Assembly (NCBI RefSeq): GCF_014650115.1
Contig: NZ_BMUI01000010.1
Location: 231,364 to 295,363, forward strand
Source of the DNA: Streptomyces olivaceoviridis
GTDB lineage: Bacteria; Actinomycetota; Actinomycetes; Streptomycetales; Streptomycetaceae
DNA length: 64,000 bases
Direction of reading: 5' to 3'
The position numbers and the translations under genes are program-made. The notes below the pieces were generated by a model. That model did no database searches. It saw only the letters and a list, made by a program, of their open reading frames with translations, and was not told where the DNA came from. This document shows, piece after piece, positions 38,285 through 45,671 of the stretch; the stretch's first letter is position 1, and every line of letters starts with the position of its first letter.

Positions 38285-40735
38285 GTGGTGAGTGAGGGCG
38301 CTGCGATCAGCGGGACGAGAACGGCGCCGGAGCGTGCCGAAGCCGCCCTCGCGTCGCTGATGGCGTCCCCGGCCACCCCCGACCGGCTCCGCCGGGTGCT
38401 CGAACAGGCGCTCGTGTTCGCCGGTGCGTCCTTCGCCGGGGTGTACACGCCCGGCCACGACGCCACGCAGCTCTGCCTCGCCGAGTCGGCCGGTCTGCCC
38501 CGCACCCTGTACGGCCTTAGGGACTGCTATCCGGCCGCCGGCGCCTCCCCGGTCGCCGAGGCGCACCGCACCGGACGCCCGCGCTGGCTCGGCCCCGCCG
38601 AACTGGCCGCCGGCCCGGACTCCCGCCGTACCCCGTCCCCTGACTTCTCCGTGGCCGTCCTGCCGCTCGGCCCGGCGGGCGGCGGCTGTCTGCTGGCCGT
38701 GGGCGAGCACCCGGGCGGCTTCGGTACCGACGACCGGACCAGCCTGGAGCTGATCGCCCGCGCCGTGGCCGTACCCGCCCCGGTCGTCGCCGGGGACACC
38801 GGCGAGCTGCCCGAGGACGCCTTCAACCTGACCATGGACACCGGCCGGGTGGAGGTCGGCGAGGCGATCCTGCGGCTGTTCGGGATCGACCGGGAGAGCT
38901 TCGACGGTCGCGTGGAGACCCTGCTCGGCCGCGCGGTGCCGGAGGATGTGCCCGCGCTGATGTCGGTGGTCGAGGCCGACCACATGTCCATCGGCGACCG
39001 CGAGCTGGACTTCCGCATCCTTCAGCCCGCCGGCGCGCCCACGTGGCTGCGGCTGCGCGGCCGGCTGCTGCCCGGCGGCGAGGGCCGCTCCGCCCGGCTC
39101 GTCGGCACCGTCGCCGACGCCTCCAGCCTGCGCTCCGACGTCACCGACGTCGCCCGCGTGCAGCGCCTGGCCGCCGCCCTCGCCACCGCCGGCACCGTCA
39201 AGGACGTGGGACAGGCCGTCGTGGCCGCCCTGCGCAAGCCGCTGCGGGCCGACCGGATCGCCCTGGCCGAACTGGAGAACGACCGGCTGGTCGTCACCGT
39301 CCTCGACCCGCCCGAGCCCGAGGCCTGGCCCGAGCTGTGGCGCAGCGAGTGGCGCACCGAATGGCCCGACGCGCCGGTGCGCGCCATGCCCACCCTGGCC
39401 GCCGCGCTGCGCGAGGGCCGCGCCAGGATCTGGCCGGCCGGCTCGGCGCTGGAGCCCGCCCTCGCCGAGGTCGGCCCGGGCGGCCTCGCCGTGCTGCCGC
39501 TGCCCGCCGGCAGCCGCATGGCCGGCGCCTGCCTGGTCGGCTGGGACCGCCCGCACGACTTCGCCCCCGACGAACGCGCCCTGCTCACCGCCTGCGCCGG
39601 CCTGACCGGCCAGGCCCTGTTGCGCGCCCACGCCTTCGACGCCGAGCACGAACTCGTCGGCATGCTCCAGCGCACCCTGCTGCCCCGCCGGCTGCCCCGG
39701 CTGCCCGGCGCGGTCGCCGTCGCCCGCTACCTGCCCACCACGGCCGGCCTGGAGGTCGGCGGCGACTGGTACGACGTGATCCCGCTGGCCGACAACCACG
39801 TCGCCCTGGTGATCGGCGACGTCCAGGGTCACAACGCGGGCGCCGCCACCCTGATGGGCCAGATGCGCACCGCGCTGCGCGCCTACGCGGCCGAGGGCCA
39901 CGCCCCGGACGTGGTCGTGGCACACGCCAACCGGCTCCTGCTGGACATGGAGACCGACCTCTTCGCCACCTGCGCCTACGTCGACGTCGACGTGGAGCAG
40001 GGCACCGCCTGGTGCGTCCGCGCCGGGCATGTGCAACCGGTGCTGCGCCACCCGGACGGCACCGCCGAGATCGTGCGGGCGGAAGGCGGCCCACCGCTCG
40101 GGGTCCTCGTCCAGGGCGAGTTCCCGATGACCCCGCTGCGGCTCCAGCCCGGTACCGTGATCGCGCTGACCACCGACGGCCTGGTGGAGTCCCCGGACAC
40201 CGACCTCGACGCCGGCATGGACCGGCTGGCCCGCGAACTGTCCGCCGCCGACCCCGCCCACCTCGGCCAGGTCGCCGACGCCCTGCTCACCGGCGCGCAC
40301 CGCGGCGACGACGTGGCGCTGCTGCTGATGCGCTACGACGGACTGGCCGTACGCCCGCACCGGGAGAGCTGGACGGTGTGGCGGGTGCCGGAGGCGGCCC
40401 GGCACGCCCGCCGCTTCACCCGGCGCACGCTGCGCGCCTGGGGACTGTCCCCGGACACGATCGACGTGGCCCTGCTGGTCGTCTCCGAGCTCGTCACCAA
40501 CGCCCTGGTGCACACCGGCGGCCAGGTCCGGCTCGACCTCAGCCTGGTCAACCACCGGCTGCGGCTCGCCGTCGCCGACTCCTCCCCGCGCAGCCCCGTC
40601 AAACCCACCAGCATCGGCTGGGAGGCCACCGGCGGGCGGGGCATCCTGCTGGTGGAGGCGGTGTCGGCGGCCTGGGGCACGGTCCCGGTCAGCGGCGGCA
40701 AACAGGTCTGGGCGGACCTCGTACCCGACCGCTGA
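38285..40735 (+). CDS. PP2C-type SpoIIE phosphatase with GAF/PAS sensors and HATPase domain
   Basis: Signalling protein of about 816 residues, of the type that controls anti-sigma/anti-anti-sigma switches in Streptomyces. Domains in order: a GAF-like region (about 30-150), a PAS-like region (about 175-285), a second GAF (about 290-460), the SpoIIE/PP2C catalytic domain starting near 480 with GGDWYD and GDVQGH metal-binding motifs, and a C-terminal HATPase_c anti-sigma-type kinase domain with ELVTNALVH near 735 and GGRGILLV near 785. No membrane segment is seen, so it is probably cytosolic. The start is the GTG pair at 38285/38288. There is no clear ribosome-binding site, but TGTAAT at 38273-38278 could be the -10 of a leaderless transcript. 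The ligand of the sensor domains is unknown. Confidence 0.93.
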   Translation: MVSEGAAISGTRTAPERAEAALASLMASPATPDRLRRVLEQALVFAGASFAGVYTPGHDATQLCLAESAGLPRTLYGLRDCYPAAGASPVAEAHRTGRPRWLGPAELAAGPDSRRTPSPDFSVAVLPLGPAGGGCLLAVGEHPGGFGTDDRTSLELIARAVAVPAPVVAGDTGELPEDAFNLTMDTGRVEVGEAILRLFGIDRESFDGRVETLLGRAVPEDVPALMSVVEADHMSIGDRELDFRILQPAGAPTWLRLRGRLLPGGEGRSARLVGTVADASSLRSDVTDVARVQRLAAALATAGTVKDVGQAVVAALRKPLRADRIALAELENDRLVVTVLDPPEPEAWPELWRSEWRTEWPDAPVRAMPTLAAALREGRARIWPAGSALEPALAEVGPGGLAVLPLPAGSRMAGACLVGWDRPHDFAPDERALLTACAGLTGQALLRAHAFDAEHELVGMLQRTLLPRRLPRLPGAVAVARYLPTTAGLEVGGDWYDVIPLADNHVALVIGDVQGHNAGAATLMGQMRTALRAYAAEGHAPDVVVAHANRLLLDMETDLFATCAYVDVDVEQGTAWCVRAGHVQPVLRHPDGTAEIVRAEGGPPLGVLVQGEFPMTPLRLQPGTVIALTTDGLVESPDTDLDAGMDRLARELSAADPAHLGQVADALLTGAHRGDDVALLLMRYDGLAVRPHRESWTVWRVPEAARHARRFTRRTLRAWGLSPDTIDVALLVVSELVTNALVHTGGQVRLDLSLVNHRLRLAVADSSPRSPVKPTSIGWEATGGRGILLVEAVSAAWGTVPVSGGKQVWADLVPDR

Positions 40736-40816
40736 CCCGCCACTCGGGTGCGGGTGGCGGCGATCCCGGCAGGTCGCGGCGGGCCCGCGTCCCGGACCTG
40801 CCTAGGGTCGGTTGGC

Positions 40817-41089
40817 GTGTCGCACACCTTCGAAGAACTGGTCGCCAAGCAGCGCGCGGCCGCCGCCGCCCACGCCCAGGTGCAGGAACTGCGGGACGCC
40901 TACGGCCCGCCGGCCGAGCGGCGGATGACCGGCGCCCAGTCGGGCACCTACGAGACCGCCCTGCGCGCCTGGCGGGACCTCGCCCGCGATGTGCAGACGG
41001 CGGTGAGCGAGTACGCCCGGCAGACCGGCCGGCCACGGGCCGAGGTCGAGGCCGAGGTGGAACGCGCGGCGGCGGAGGAGACGGACTGA
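40817..41089 (+). CDS. Conserved small hypothetical protein
   Basis: Predicted cytosolic 90-residue, Ala/Arg/Glu-rich, probably mostly helical protein beginning SHTFEELVAKQ. I recognise no functional domain; it resembles short conserved hypothetical proteins of Streptomyces. The GTG at 40817 is chosen because TAGGGT (40803-40808) gives a -10-like box just upstream, fitting a leaderless mRNA; no Shine-Dalgarno is visible. Stand-alone gene, 81 bases after the phosphatase. Confidence 0.7.
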   Translation: MSHTFEELVAKQRAAAAAHAQVQELRDAYGPPAERRMTGAQSGTYETALRAWRDLARDVQTAVSEYARQTGRPRAEVEAEVERAAAEETD

Positions 41090-41096
41090 CCCACGG

Positions 41097-41318
41097 GCGG
41101 GCCCGGTCGTGACCCCCGGCGGGCCTGGTCGTGGTCCCTGGCGGGCTTGGCCATGACCCCCGGCCGGACACGCCAAGATCCACGGCGGATTCACCGAGAT
41201 CCGCGGCCGGACTGGCCACGACCCCCGGCCGCACCCGGCCAAGATCCACGGCCGGACTCGCCAAGATCCACGCCCGCGCCTCACCAGGGCCCGCGGCCGG
41301 GCCTCGCAGGGCCCGATC
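41097..41318. repeat. Degenerate 22-bp tandem repeat, about ten copies
   Basis: Successive units of 21-23 bp begin GGC(G/C)GG and end in a C-A-(A/T/C)-G-A-(C/T)-C-C-(C/A)-C type block; the best core, CAAGATCCAC, recurs at 41174, 41240 and 41262. The array fills most of the 308 bases between two small genes and ends about 80 bases before the next start codon. Long open frames across it are a by-product of the repeat and GC content. Confidence 0.8.
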
Positions 41319-41397
41319 GAGGGGGCCGCCGGGCCGCCGGCCTGCCGGTTCGTGCGGGGCCGCGCATCCGTCGCGCCGCGCCGGGTACCCGGCGGTC

Positions 41398-41766
41398 ATG
41401 GACACTGCCATGTACGAAGCGGCCACGGGCGCCCAGGTCTTCGGCTACGCCCTGATCCTGATCGCCGGTGTGGCCTGCGTCGCGGGACTCATCTGGGCCT
41501 TCCGACTGGGCTTCAAGGTGCGCGAGCGGGAACCGGCGCCGCCGCGGCCCGACGAACAGCCGAAGATGCCGCCGTCGGGGCCGGTCCACGAGACCCGTGA
41601 GGTCCGTGAGCCCGACGAGGTGCCCCGGGCCACCGACGAGAGCGAGCGCCTCACCCCCCACCAGCTCGGCAACGTCGGCACCAAGCGCGCCGACGACCAG
41701 CGCCGCCCCCGCTGGTCGCCCGGGTCGAGCGGGTCCTTCGGCGGCGGTGGCGGCGGTCGCACCTGA
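41398..41766 (+). CDS. Small membrane protein, DUF6479-like
   Basis: Protein of 122 residues with one clear N-terminal membrane segment (about residues 12-36, GYALILIAGVACVAGLIWAF) followed by a basic RxGFKVRERE stop-transfer region and a long hydrophilic, proline- and charge-rich tail ending in a polyglycine stretch. This layout matches the DUF6479 family of Streptomyces, of unknown function. The ATG at 41398 starts just before the membrane segment; longer in-frame starts would run through the tandem repeat and are rejected. Confidence 0.75.
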   Translation: MDTAMYEAATGAQVFGYALILIAGVACVAGLIWAFRLGFKVREREPAPPRPDEQPKMPPSGPVHETREVREPDEVPRATDESERLTPHQLGNVGTKRADDQRRPRWSPGSSGSFGGGGGGRT

Positions 41767-41888
41767 CCCGGTGCGGCACCGCCGCGTTTGCGGGCCGCCC
41801 GGCCCGGGGACCCGGTCGGGCACACAGCACACCCCGGGTCCAGTGGCCTGGCGAACGACGCCCGCGGTGAGCGGGACGCAGAAGGAAG

Positions 41889-42074
41889 ATGAGCGACGTG
41901 ACCGCGCATGCCAGCGAGAAACCGGCCGTACCCCACGCGGAGACGGGCTGGGCCCAGGCCCGCCGTCGGCGGAACCGGGGAGTGCGCACCTGCGTGCCCG
42001 CCGTCCTGGACCGCGCCTGCGCGCAGCGGCAGGGCCCGGACCTTGAGGACAACATCGTGCGCGGCGAGGACTGA
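41889..42074 (+). CDS. Small hypothetical protein
   Basis: Basic protein of 61 residues, or 58 if the GTG at 41898 is used. GAAGGAAG directly abuts the ATG, whereas it is about 9 bases from the GTG, so the GTG may be the real start. Seen features are an arginine cluster (ARRRRNRGVR) in the middle and two cysteines. No family is recognised. It ends 50 bases before the dehydratase gene. Confidence 0.5.
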   Translation: MSDVTAHASEKPAVPHAETGWAQARRRRNRGVRTCVPAVLDRACAQRQGPDLEDNIVRGED

Positions 42075-42124
42075 ACGCAGGGGCGGGGCCGGACGTCGTC
42101 ACGCTCCGCGGTCATACTCCGGTC

Positions 42125-43096
42125 ATGAACCTGCTCGTCACCGGCGCCGCCGGCTTCATCGGCTCCCACTACGTCCGCGGGCTCCTCGCCGACGACGCGC
42201 CGGACGCACCCCACGTGACCGTGCTGGACAAACTCACCTACGCCGGCACGCTCGCCAACCTCCCCGTCGGCCACCCCCGGCTGGACTTCGTACACGGGGA
42301 CATCTGTGACGCCGGCCTGGTCGACGAACTGATGGCGGACGCCGACCAGGTGGTGCACTTCGCGGCCGAGTCGCACGTCGACCGGTCGATCGAGGGGGCC
42401 GGGGAGTTCGTCCGCACCAACGTGCTGGGCACCCAGACCCTGCTGGACGCGGCCCTGCGGCACGGCACCGGCCCGTTCGTGCACGTCTCCACCGACGAGG
42501 TCTACGGCTCCATCCGGGCCGGCTCCTGGTCCGAGACGCATCCGCTCGCGCCCAATTCGCCGTACGCCGCGTCGAAGGCCGCCGCCGACCTCATCGCCCT
42601 CGCCCACCACCGCACCCACGGCCTGGACGTCCGGATCACCCGCTGCTCCAACAACTACGGCCCGCGCCAGTTCCCCGAGAAGGTGATCCCGCTCTTCGTG
42701 ACCAACCTGCTCGACGGTCTGCCCGTGCCGCTGTACGGCGACGGGCGCCACGTCCGCGACTGGCTGCACGTCGACGACCACTGCCACGGCATCGACCTGG
42801 TCCGCACCCAGGGCCGCCCCGGCGAGGTGTACCACCTCGGCGGCGGCACGGAGCTGACCAACAAGGAACTGACCGGCCTGCTGCTTCAGGCGTGCGGCGC
42901 GGGCTGGGAGCACGTGGTGCACGTGCCCGACCGCAAGGGCCACGACCTGCGTTACTCGCTCGACTGGGGCAAGGCCCGCGACGAGCTCGGCTACCGGCCG
43001 CGCCGTGACTTCACCACGGGCCTCGCCGAGACGGTCGCCTGGTACCGCGCCCACCGGTCCTGGTGGGAGCCGCTCAAGCCGCACACCGCGCGCTGA
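42125..43096 (+). CDS. rmlB: dTDP-glucose 4,6-dehydratase
   Basis: NAD-dependent extended SDR enzyme of 323 residues that converts dTDP-glucose to dTDP-4-keto-6-deoxyglucose, the entry step to deoxysugars such as rhamnose. Visible motifs are the N-terminal TGAAGFIGS nucleotide-binding loop (residues 6-14), FAAESHVDRSI, the STDEVYG catalytic segment with the Asp-Glu pair, and the YAASK Tyr/Lys pair. Length fits the family. There is no Shine-Dalgarno, but CATACT at 42113-42118 lies 6 bases before the ATG, consistent with a leaderless mRNA. No other deoxysugar genes adjoin it; the glycosyltransferase at 61007 is the only other sugar-related gene in the window. It converges with the minus-strand hydrolase 8 bases downstream. 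Confidence 0.93.
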   Translation: MNLLVTGAAGFIGSHYVRGLLADDAPDAPHVTVLDKLTYAGTLANLPVGHPRLDFVHGDICDAGLVDELMADADQVVHFAAESHVDRSIEGAGEFVRTNVLGTQTLLDAALRHGTGPFVHVSTDEVYGSIRAGSWSETHPLAPNSPYAASKAAADLIALAHHRTHGLDVRITRCSNNYGPRQFPEKVIPLFVTNLLDGLPVPLYGDGRHVRDWLHVDDHCHGIDLVRTQGRPGEVYHLGGGTELTNKELTGLLLQACGAGWEHVVHVPDRKGHDLRYSLDWGKARDELGYRPRRDFTTGLAETVAWYRAHRSWWEPLKPHTAR

Positions 43097-43104
43097 GCCG
43101 GCGG

Positions 43105-43689
43105 TCAGGCGTGGGTCTTGGCCAGCAGTTCCAGGACCTCGGCCGTCGTGCCGGTCTCGCCGAGCCGTGGGAAGACGCGCTCGACGCTGTTCGCGTGCGC
43201 CTCGCCGTCGGCGTCGGCCATGGCGTCCGTGGCGAGGGTGACGTGGTAGCCGTGGGCGTAGGCATCACGGGCGGTGGACTCGACGCCGATGCTGGTGGCG
43301 ATGCCGGTCAGCACGATCTGCGTGATGCCCCGGCGGCGCAGCTGGACGTCCAGGTCGGTGCCGTGGAAGGCGCTCCAGTTGTGCTTGGTGACGCGGATGT
43401 CGCCGGGGTGTCCGGACAGGTCGTCGACGACGACGTCCCAGCCCTCCGGGAAGGCGAGCCCGCGCGGCTGGCGTTCGGTGCGGCCGGGAACGGCGTCCGC
43501 CCCGTCCGGCGCGAAGGAGACCCGGACCAGGACCACGGGCAGCCCGTGGGAGCGGAAGGCGTCGGCGAGCGCGGCCGTGCGGGAGACGACCTCGGCCCCC
43601 GTGCTGGGCTGGGTGGGCATGGCCACGATGCCGTTCTGGAGGTCGATCGCGACGAGGGCGGTACGGGGGTCGAGCGTGGTGAGCGACAT
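43105..43689 (-). CDS. Isochorismatase-fold hydrolase lacking the catalytic cysteine
   Basis: Cytosolic alpha/beta hydrolase of 194 residues in the isochorismatase/cysteine-hydrolase superfamily. The N-terminal AIDLQNGIV motif supplies the conserved Asp (about residue 16), VTKHNWSAF supplies the conserved Lys, and LTGIATSIGVEST aligns with the nucleophile loop. At the position of the usual Cys this protein has Gly, as in the vinyl-ether hydrolases EntB and PhzD. It is therefore unlikely to be a cysteine amidohydrolase, although the true substrate is unknown. It is the last gene of the marR-MFS operon, 7 bases after the transporter stop. Confidence 0.85.
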   Translation of the reverse strand: MSLTTLDPRTALVAIDLQNGIVAMPTQPSTGAEVVSRTAALADAFRSHGLPVVLVRVSFAPDGADAVPGRTERQPRGLAFPEGWDVVVDDLSGHPGDIRVTKHNWSAFHGTDLDVQLRRRGITQIVLTGIATSIGVESTARDAYAHGYHVTLATDAMADADGEAHANSVERVFPRLGETGTTAEVLELLAKTHA

Positions 43690-43696
43690 GGGTCGG

Positions 43697-45091
43697 TCAG
43701 GCCTTTCGGGTGTCTCGGGGGGTCAGCCGGCCGAGGGATCGGTCGGGCAGGGTCGCCGCCAGCAGCAGTGCGGAGCCGGCGAGCATGAACAGGGCCAGGC
43801 CGTGCAGCCCGGTCGTGTCGGCGCGGTGCGGGTAGAACGCCGCGGTGGCGGCGGACGCGCCCAGCGCGCCGAGGTACATGAAGGTCCGCAGCAGCCCGGC
43901 GGCGGAGGCGATCCGCTCCGGCTCGGCCTGCCGGTACAGCGCGGTCTGCGTGGCCAGGCCGATCAGCCCCTGCGGGATGCCGAGCAGCACACCGACCCCG
44001 AGCAGCAGCCAGAACGGGCTGCGGTCGCCGATCAGGAGCAGCACCGCGCAGCCCGCGAGCTGGAGGACGGAACCGCAGATCAGCTTGGCGCGCACCGCCT
44101 CGCGGCGCCCCGTCAGCGCGGAGGCGGTGAGCGCCGCCGCCGACAGCGGCAGCAGCGCGAGCCCGGCCGTGGAGGCGCCGAGCCCGCGGCCCTGCTCCAG
44201 CCACTGCGTGTAGCCGTACATGAAGGCGTAGGCGGTGGTGTAACCGAGCAGCTGGCGCAGGTAGGTGGCGAGCAGCGGGCCGTTGCCGCCGAGGACGCGC
44301 AGGTCGATGAACGGGTCCGGCACCCTCAGCTCCCGCAGCGCGAAGCCCGCGGCGGCCACGGCGGACAGCACCGGCAGGTACCAGCGGCCGGCCCGCGGCT
44401 CCATCAGGAACAGCATCAGCGCGACCAGCAGGACGGCGAACAGCGCCATGCCGGGCGCGTCCAGGCCGCGCCGCCGGGTCCCGGACCGGGGCAGCCGCAG
44501 CGCGCCGAGCACCAGACAGGCCGCCGACAGCGGCACGTTGACGGTGAAGACGGCCCGCCAGCCGCCGAGTTGGATCAGCAGCCCGCCGAGCGCGGGCCCG
44601 ACGACGGCCACCGTCTGGTTGGCGACGGCGAGGGCGGTCAGCACGCCCGCGGGGCTGTCCTGCCCGGTGCGTTCGGCCTCGGCGCGGGTCAGCCGCATCG
44701 CCGCCGGGTACGCCGCCGACGTGCCGAGGCCCAGCAGCACCCGGGCCGCGATCAGCGCGCCGAGCGAGGGGGCGAGCGCGCCGAGCAGACCGGCGACGCC
44801 GACCAGGGCCGTACCGGCGAGGTAGAGCCTGCGCGGGCCGTACATGTCCACCAGGCGGCCGATGACGGGCTGGCCGACGGCGGTGGCCACGTAGAGCGCC
44901 GAGACCAGCCACACCGTCTCGGCGGGCGGGGCGCCGAACGCCACGCCGATCGGCACGAGCGCCACGGCGATCATCGAGGAATTGACCGGGTTCAGGACCG
45001 AGCCGAGGACCATCGGCGGGATGAGCCGGCGGTCGAATCCGGCGGGGGAGGGGCGGGCGGTCCGGGCGCGCGCGGCGAGCCTCGGTATCAC
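43697..45091 (-). CDS. MFS transporter, drug:H+ antiporter (DHA2/EmrB-QacA type)
   Basis: Integral membrane transporter of 464 residues with about 12-14 hydrophobic segments. The motif-A-like sequence GRLVDMYGPRRLYLAG follows the second segment. The GTG at 45091 is chosen as start: its GTGA overlaps the TGA stop of the marR gene, so the two are translationally coupled. An alternative longer frame reads into the marR coding region and is rejected. Pairing with a MarR regulator and a downstream hydrolase suggests inducible export of a toxic compound; the substrate is unknown. Confidence 0.9.
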   Translation of the reverse strand: MIPRLAARARTARPSPAGFDRRLIPPMVLGSVLNPVNSSMIAVALVPIGVAFGAPPAETVWLVSALYVATAVGQPVIGRLVDMYGPRRLYLAGTALVGVAGLLGALAPSLGALIAARVLLGLGTSAAYPAAMRLTRAEAERTGQDSPAGVLTALAVANQTVAVVGPALGGLLIQLGGWRAVFTVNVPLSAACLVLGALRLPRSGTRRRGLDAPGMALFAVLLVALMLFLMEPRAGRWYLPVLSAVAAAGFALRELRVPDPFIDLRVLGGNGPLLATYLRQLLGYTTAYAFMYGYTQWLEQGRGLGASTAGLALLPLSAAALTASALTGRREAVRAKLICGSVLQLAGCAVLLLIGDRSPFWLLLGVGVLLGIPQGLIGLATQTALYRQAEPERIASAAGLLRTFMYLGALGASAATAAFYPHRADTTGLHGLALFMLAGSALLLAATLPDRSLGRLTPRDTRKA

Positions 45092-45525
45092 GACCGGGAG
45101 AGCCGTTCCATCAGCTCCAGCGCCGAGAGGACGGTCTGCCGCTCCTCCTCGGTGTAGCGGTCCTGGAAGGCGCGGGCCAGCCACTCCTCGCGCACCCGCC
45201 TGTTCCCCTCGACACGGGCCCGGCCGCCGTCGGTCAGGGTGACCAGCTGGCGGCGGCCGTCGTCGGGGTCGGGGGCACGGCGGATCAGGCCGTGCTGCTC
45301 CAGGGCGGCCAGCGTGGTGGCCATGGACTGCGGGCGCACCCCCTCCGCGGCGGCGAGCGCGCTCGCGGTGGCCGCGCCGTGCTTGCCGACCAGGGTGAGC
45401 GCCGACTCCTGCGAGGGGCTGAGGTCGGCGTCCTGCGCCACCTCGCGGATGCGGCGCCGCAGCCTGCTGAACACCACGCGCAGATCGCGCGCGGCGCGGG
45501 CGGCGGAGTCGGAGATGTCAGCCAT
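45088..45525 (-). CDS. MarR-family transcriptional regulator
   Basis: Winged-helix repressor of 145 residues. The core LSPSQESALTLVGKHGAATASALAAAEGVRPQSM is the expected helix-turn-helix, followed by the wing (RRAPDPDDGRRQLVTLT), whose Asp-Arg-Arg pattern is typical of MarR. It leads the operon with the MFS transporter and isochorismatase-fold protein. It appears leaderless: -10 TAGCCT and -35 TGGACA on the minus strand place the +1 at or near the ATG. Palindromes over the -35 suggest autorepression. Confidence 0.94.
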   Translation of the reverse strand: MADISDSAARAARDLRVVFSRLRRRIREVAQDADLSPSQESALTLVGKHGAATASALAAAEGVRPQSMATTLAALEQHGLIRRAPDPDDGRRQLVTLTDGGRARVEGNRRVREEWLARAFQDRYTEEERQTVLSALELMERLSRS

Positions 45526-45531
45526 GCCGCC

Positions 45532-45583
45532 AGGCTAGGTCCGACAGCACGGACTGTCCAGTTGGAACTGTTCAGTTTTGACT
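45532..45583. promoter_or_regulatory. Divergent marR / oxidoreductase control region with MarR-type operators
   Basis: On the minus strand, -35 TGGACA (45560-45555) and -10 TAGCCT (45537-45532) have a 17-base spacer, and the -10 ends 6 bases from the marR ATG. ACTGTCCAGT (45553-45562) is a palindrome with ACTG/CAGT arms over the -35. AACTGTTCAGTT (45566-45577) is a perfect 12-bp palindrome beside it, and another ACTGTC half-site follows at 45581. These AT-richer palindromes stand out from the GC-rich background and fit MarR operators. Confidence 0.75.
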
Positions 45584-45671
45584 GTCTATTTGCCGGGGTA
45601 CCCGCCGGACCTCGGACAGCGCGGCAGACCCCACAGGTCGATGCCCCCACGGAGCGAATCGAGGAGCGCAG

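Noticed and set aside
38231..40555. Minus-strand open frame opposite the SpoIIE phosphatase
   Set aside because: No domain content; the plus strand encodes well-conserved motifs throughout.
41131..41397. Extended start of the DUF6479-like protein through the 22-bp repeats
   Set aside because: The extra sequence is Arg/Pro-rich repeat translation; the membrane segment begins right after ATG 41398.
43274..45157. Plus-strand open frame over the hydrolase and MFS genes
   Set aside because: Low-complexity translation opposite clear minus-strand transporter and hydrolase genes.
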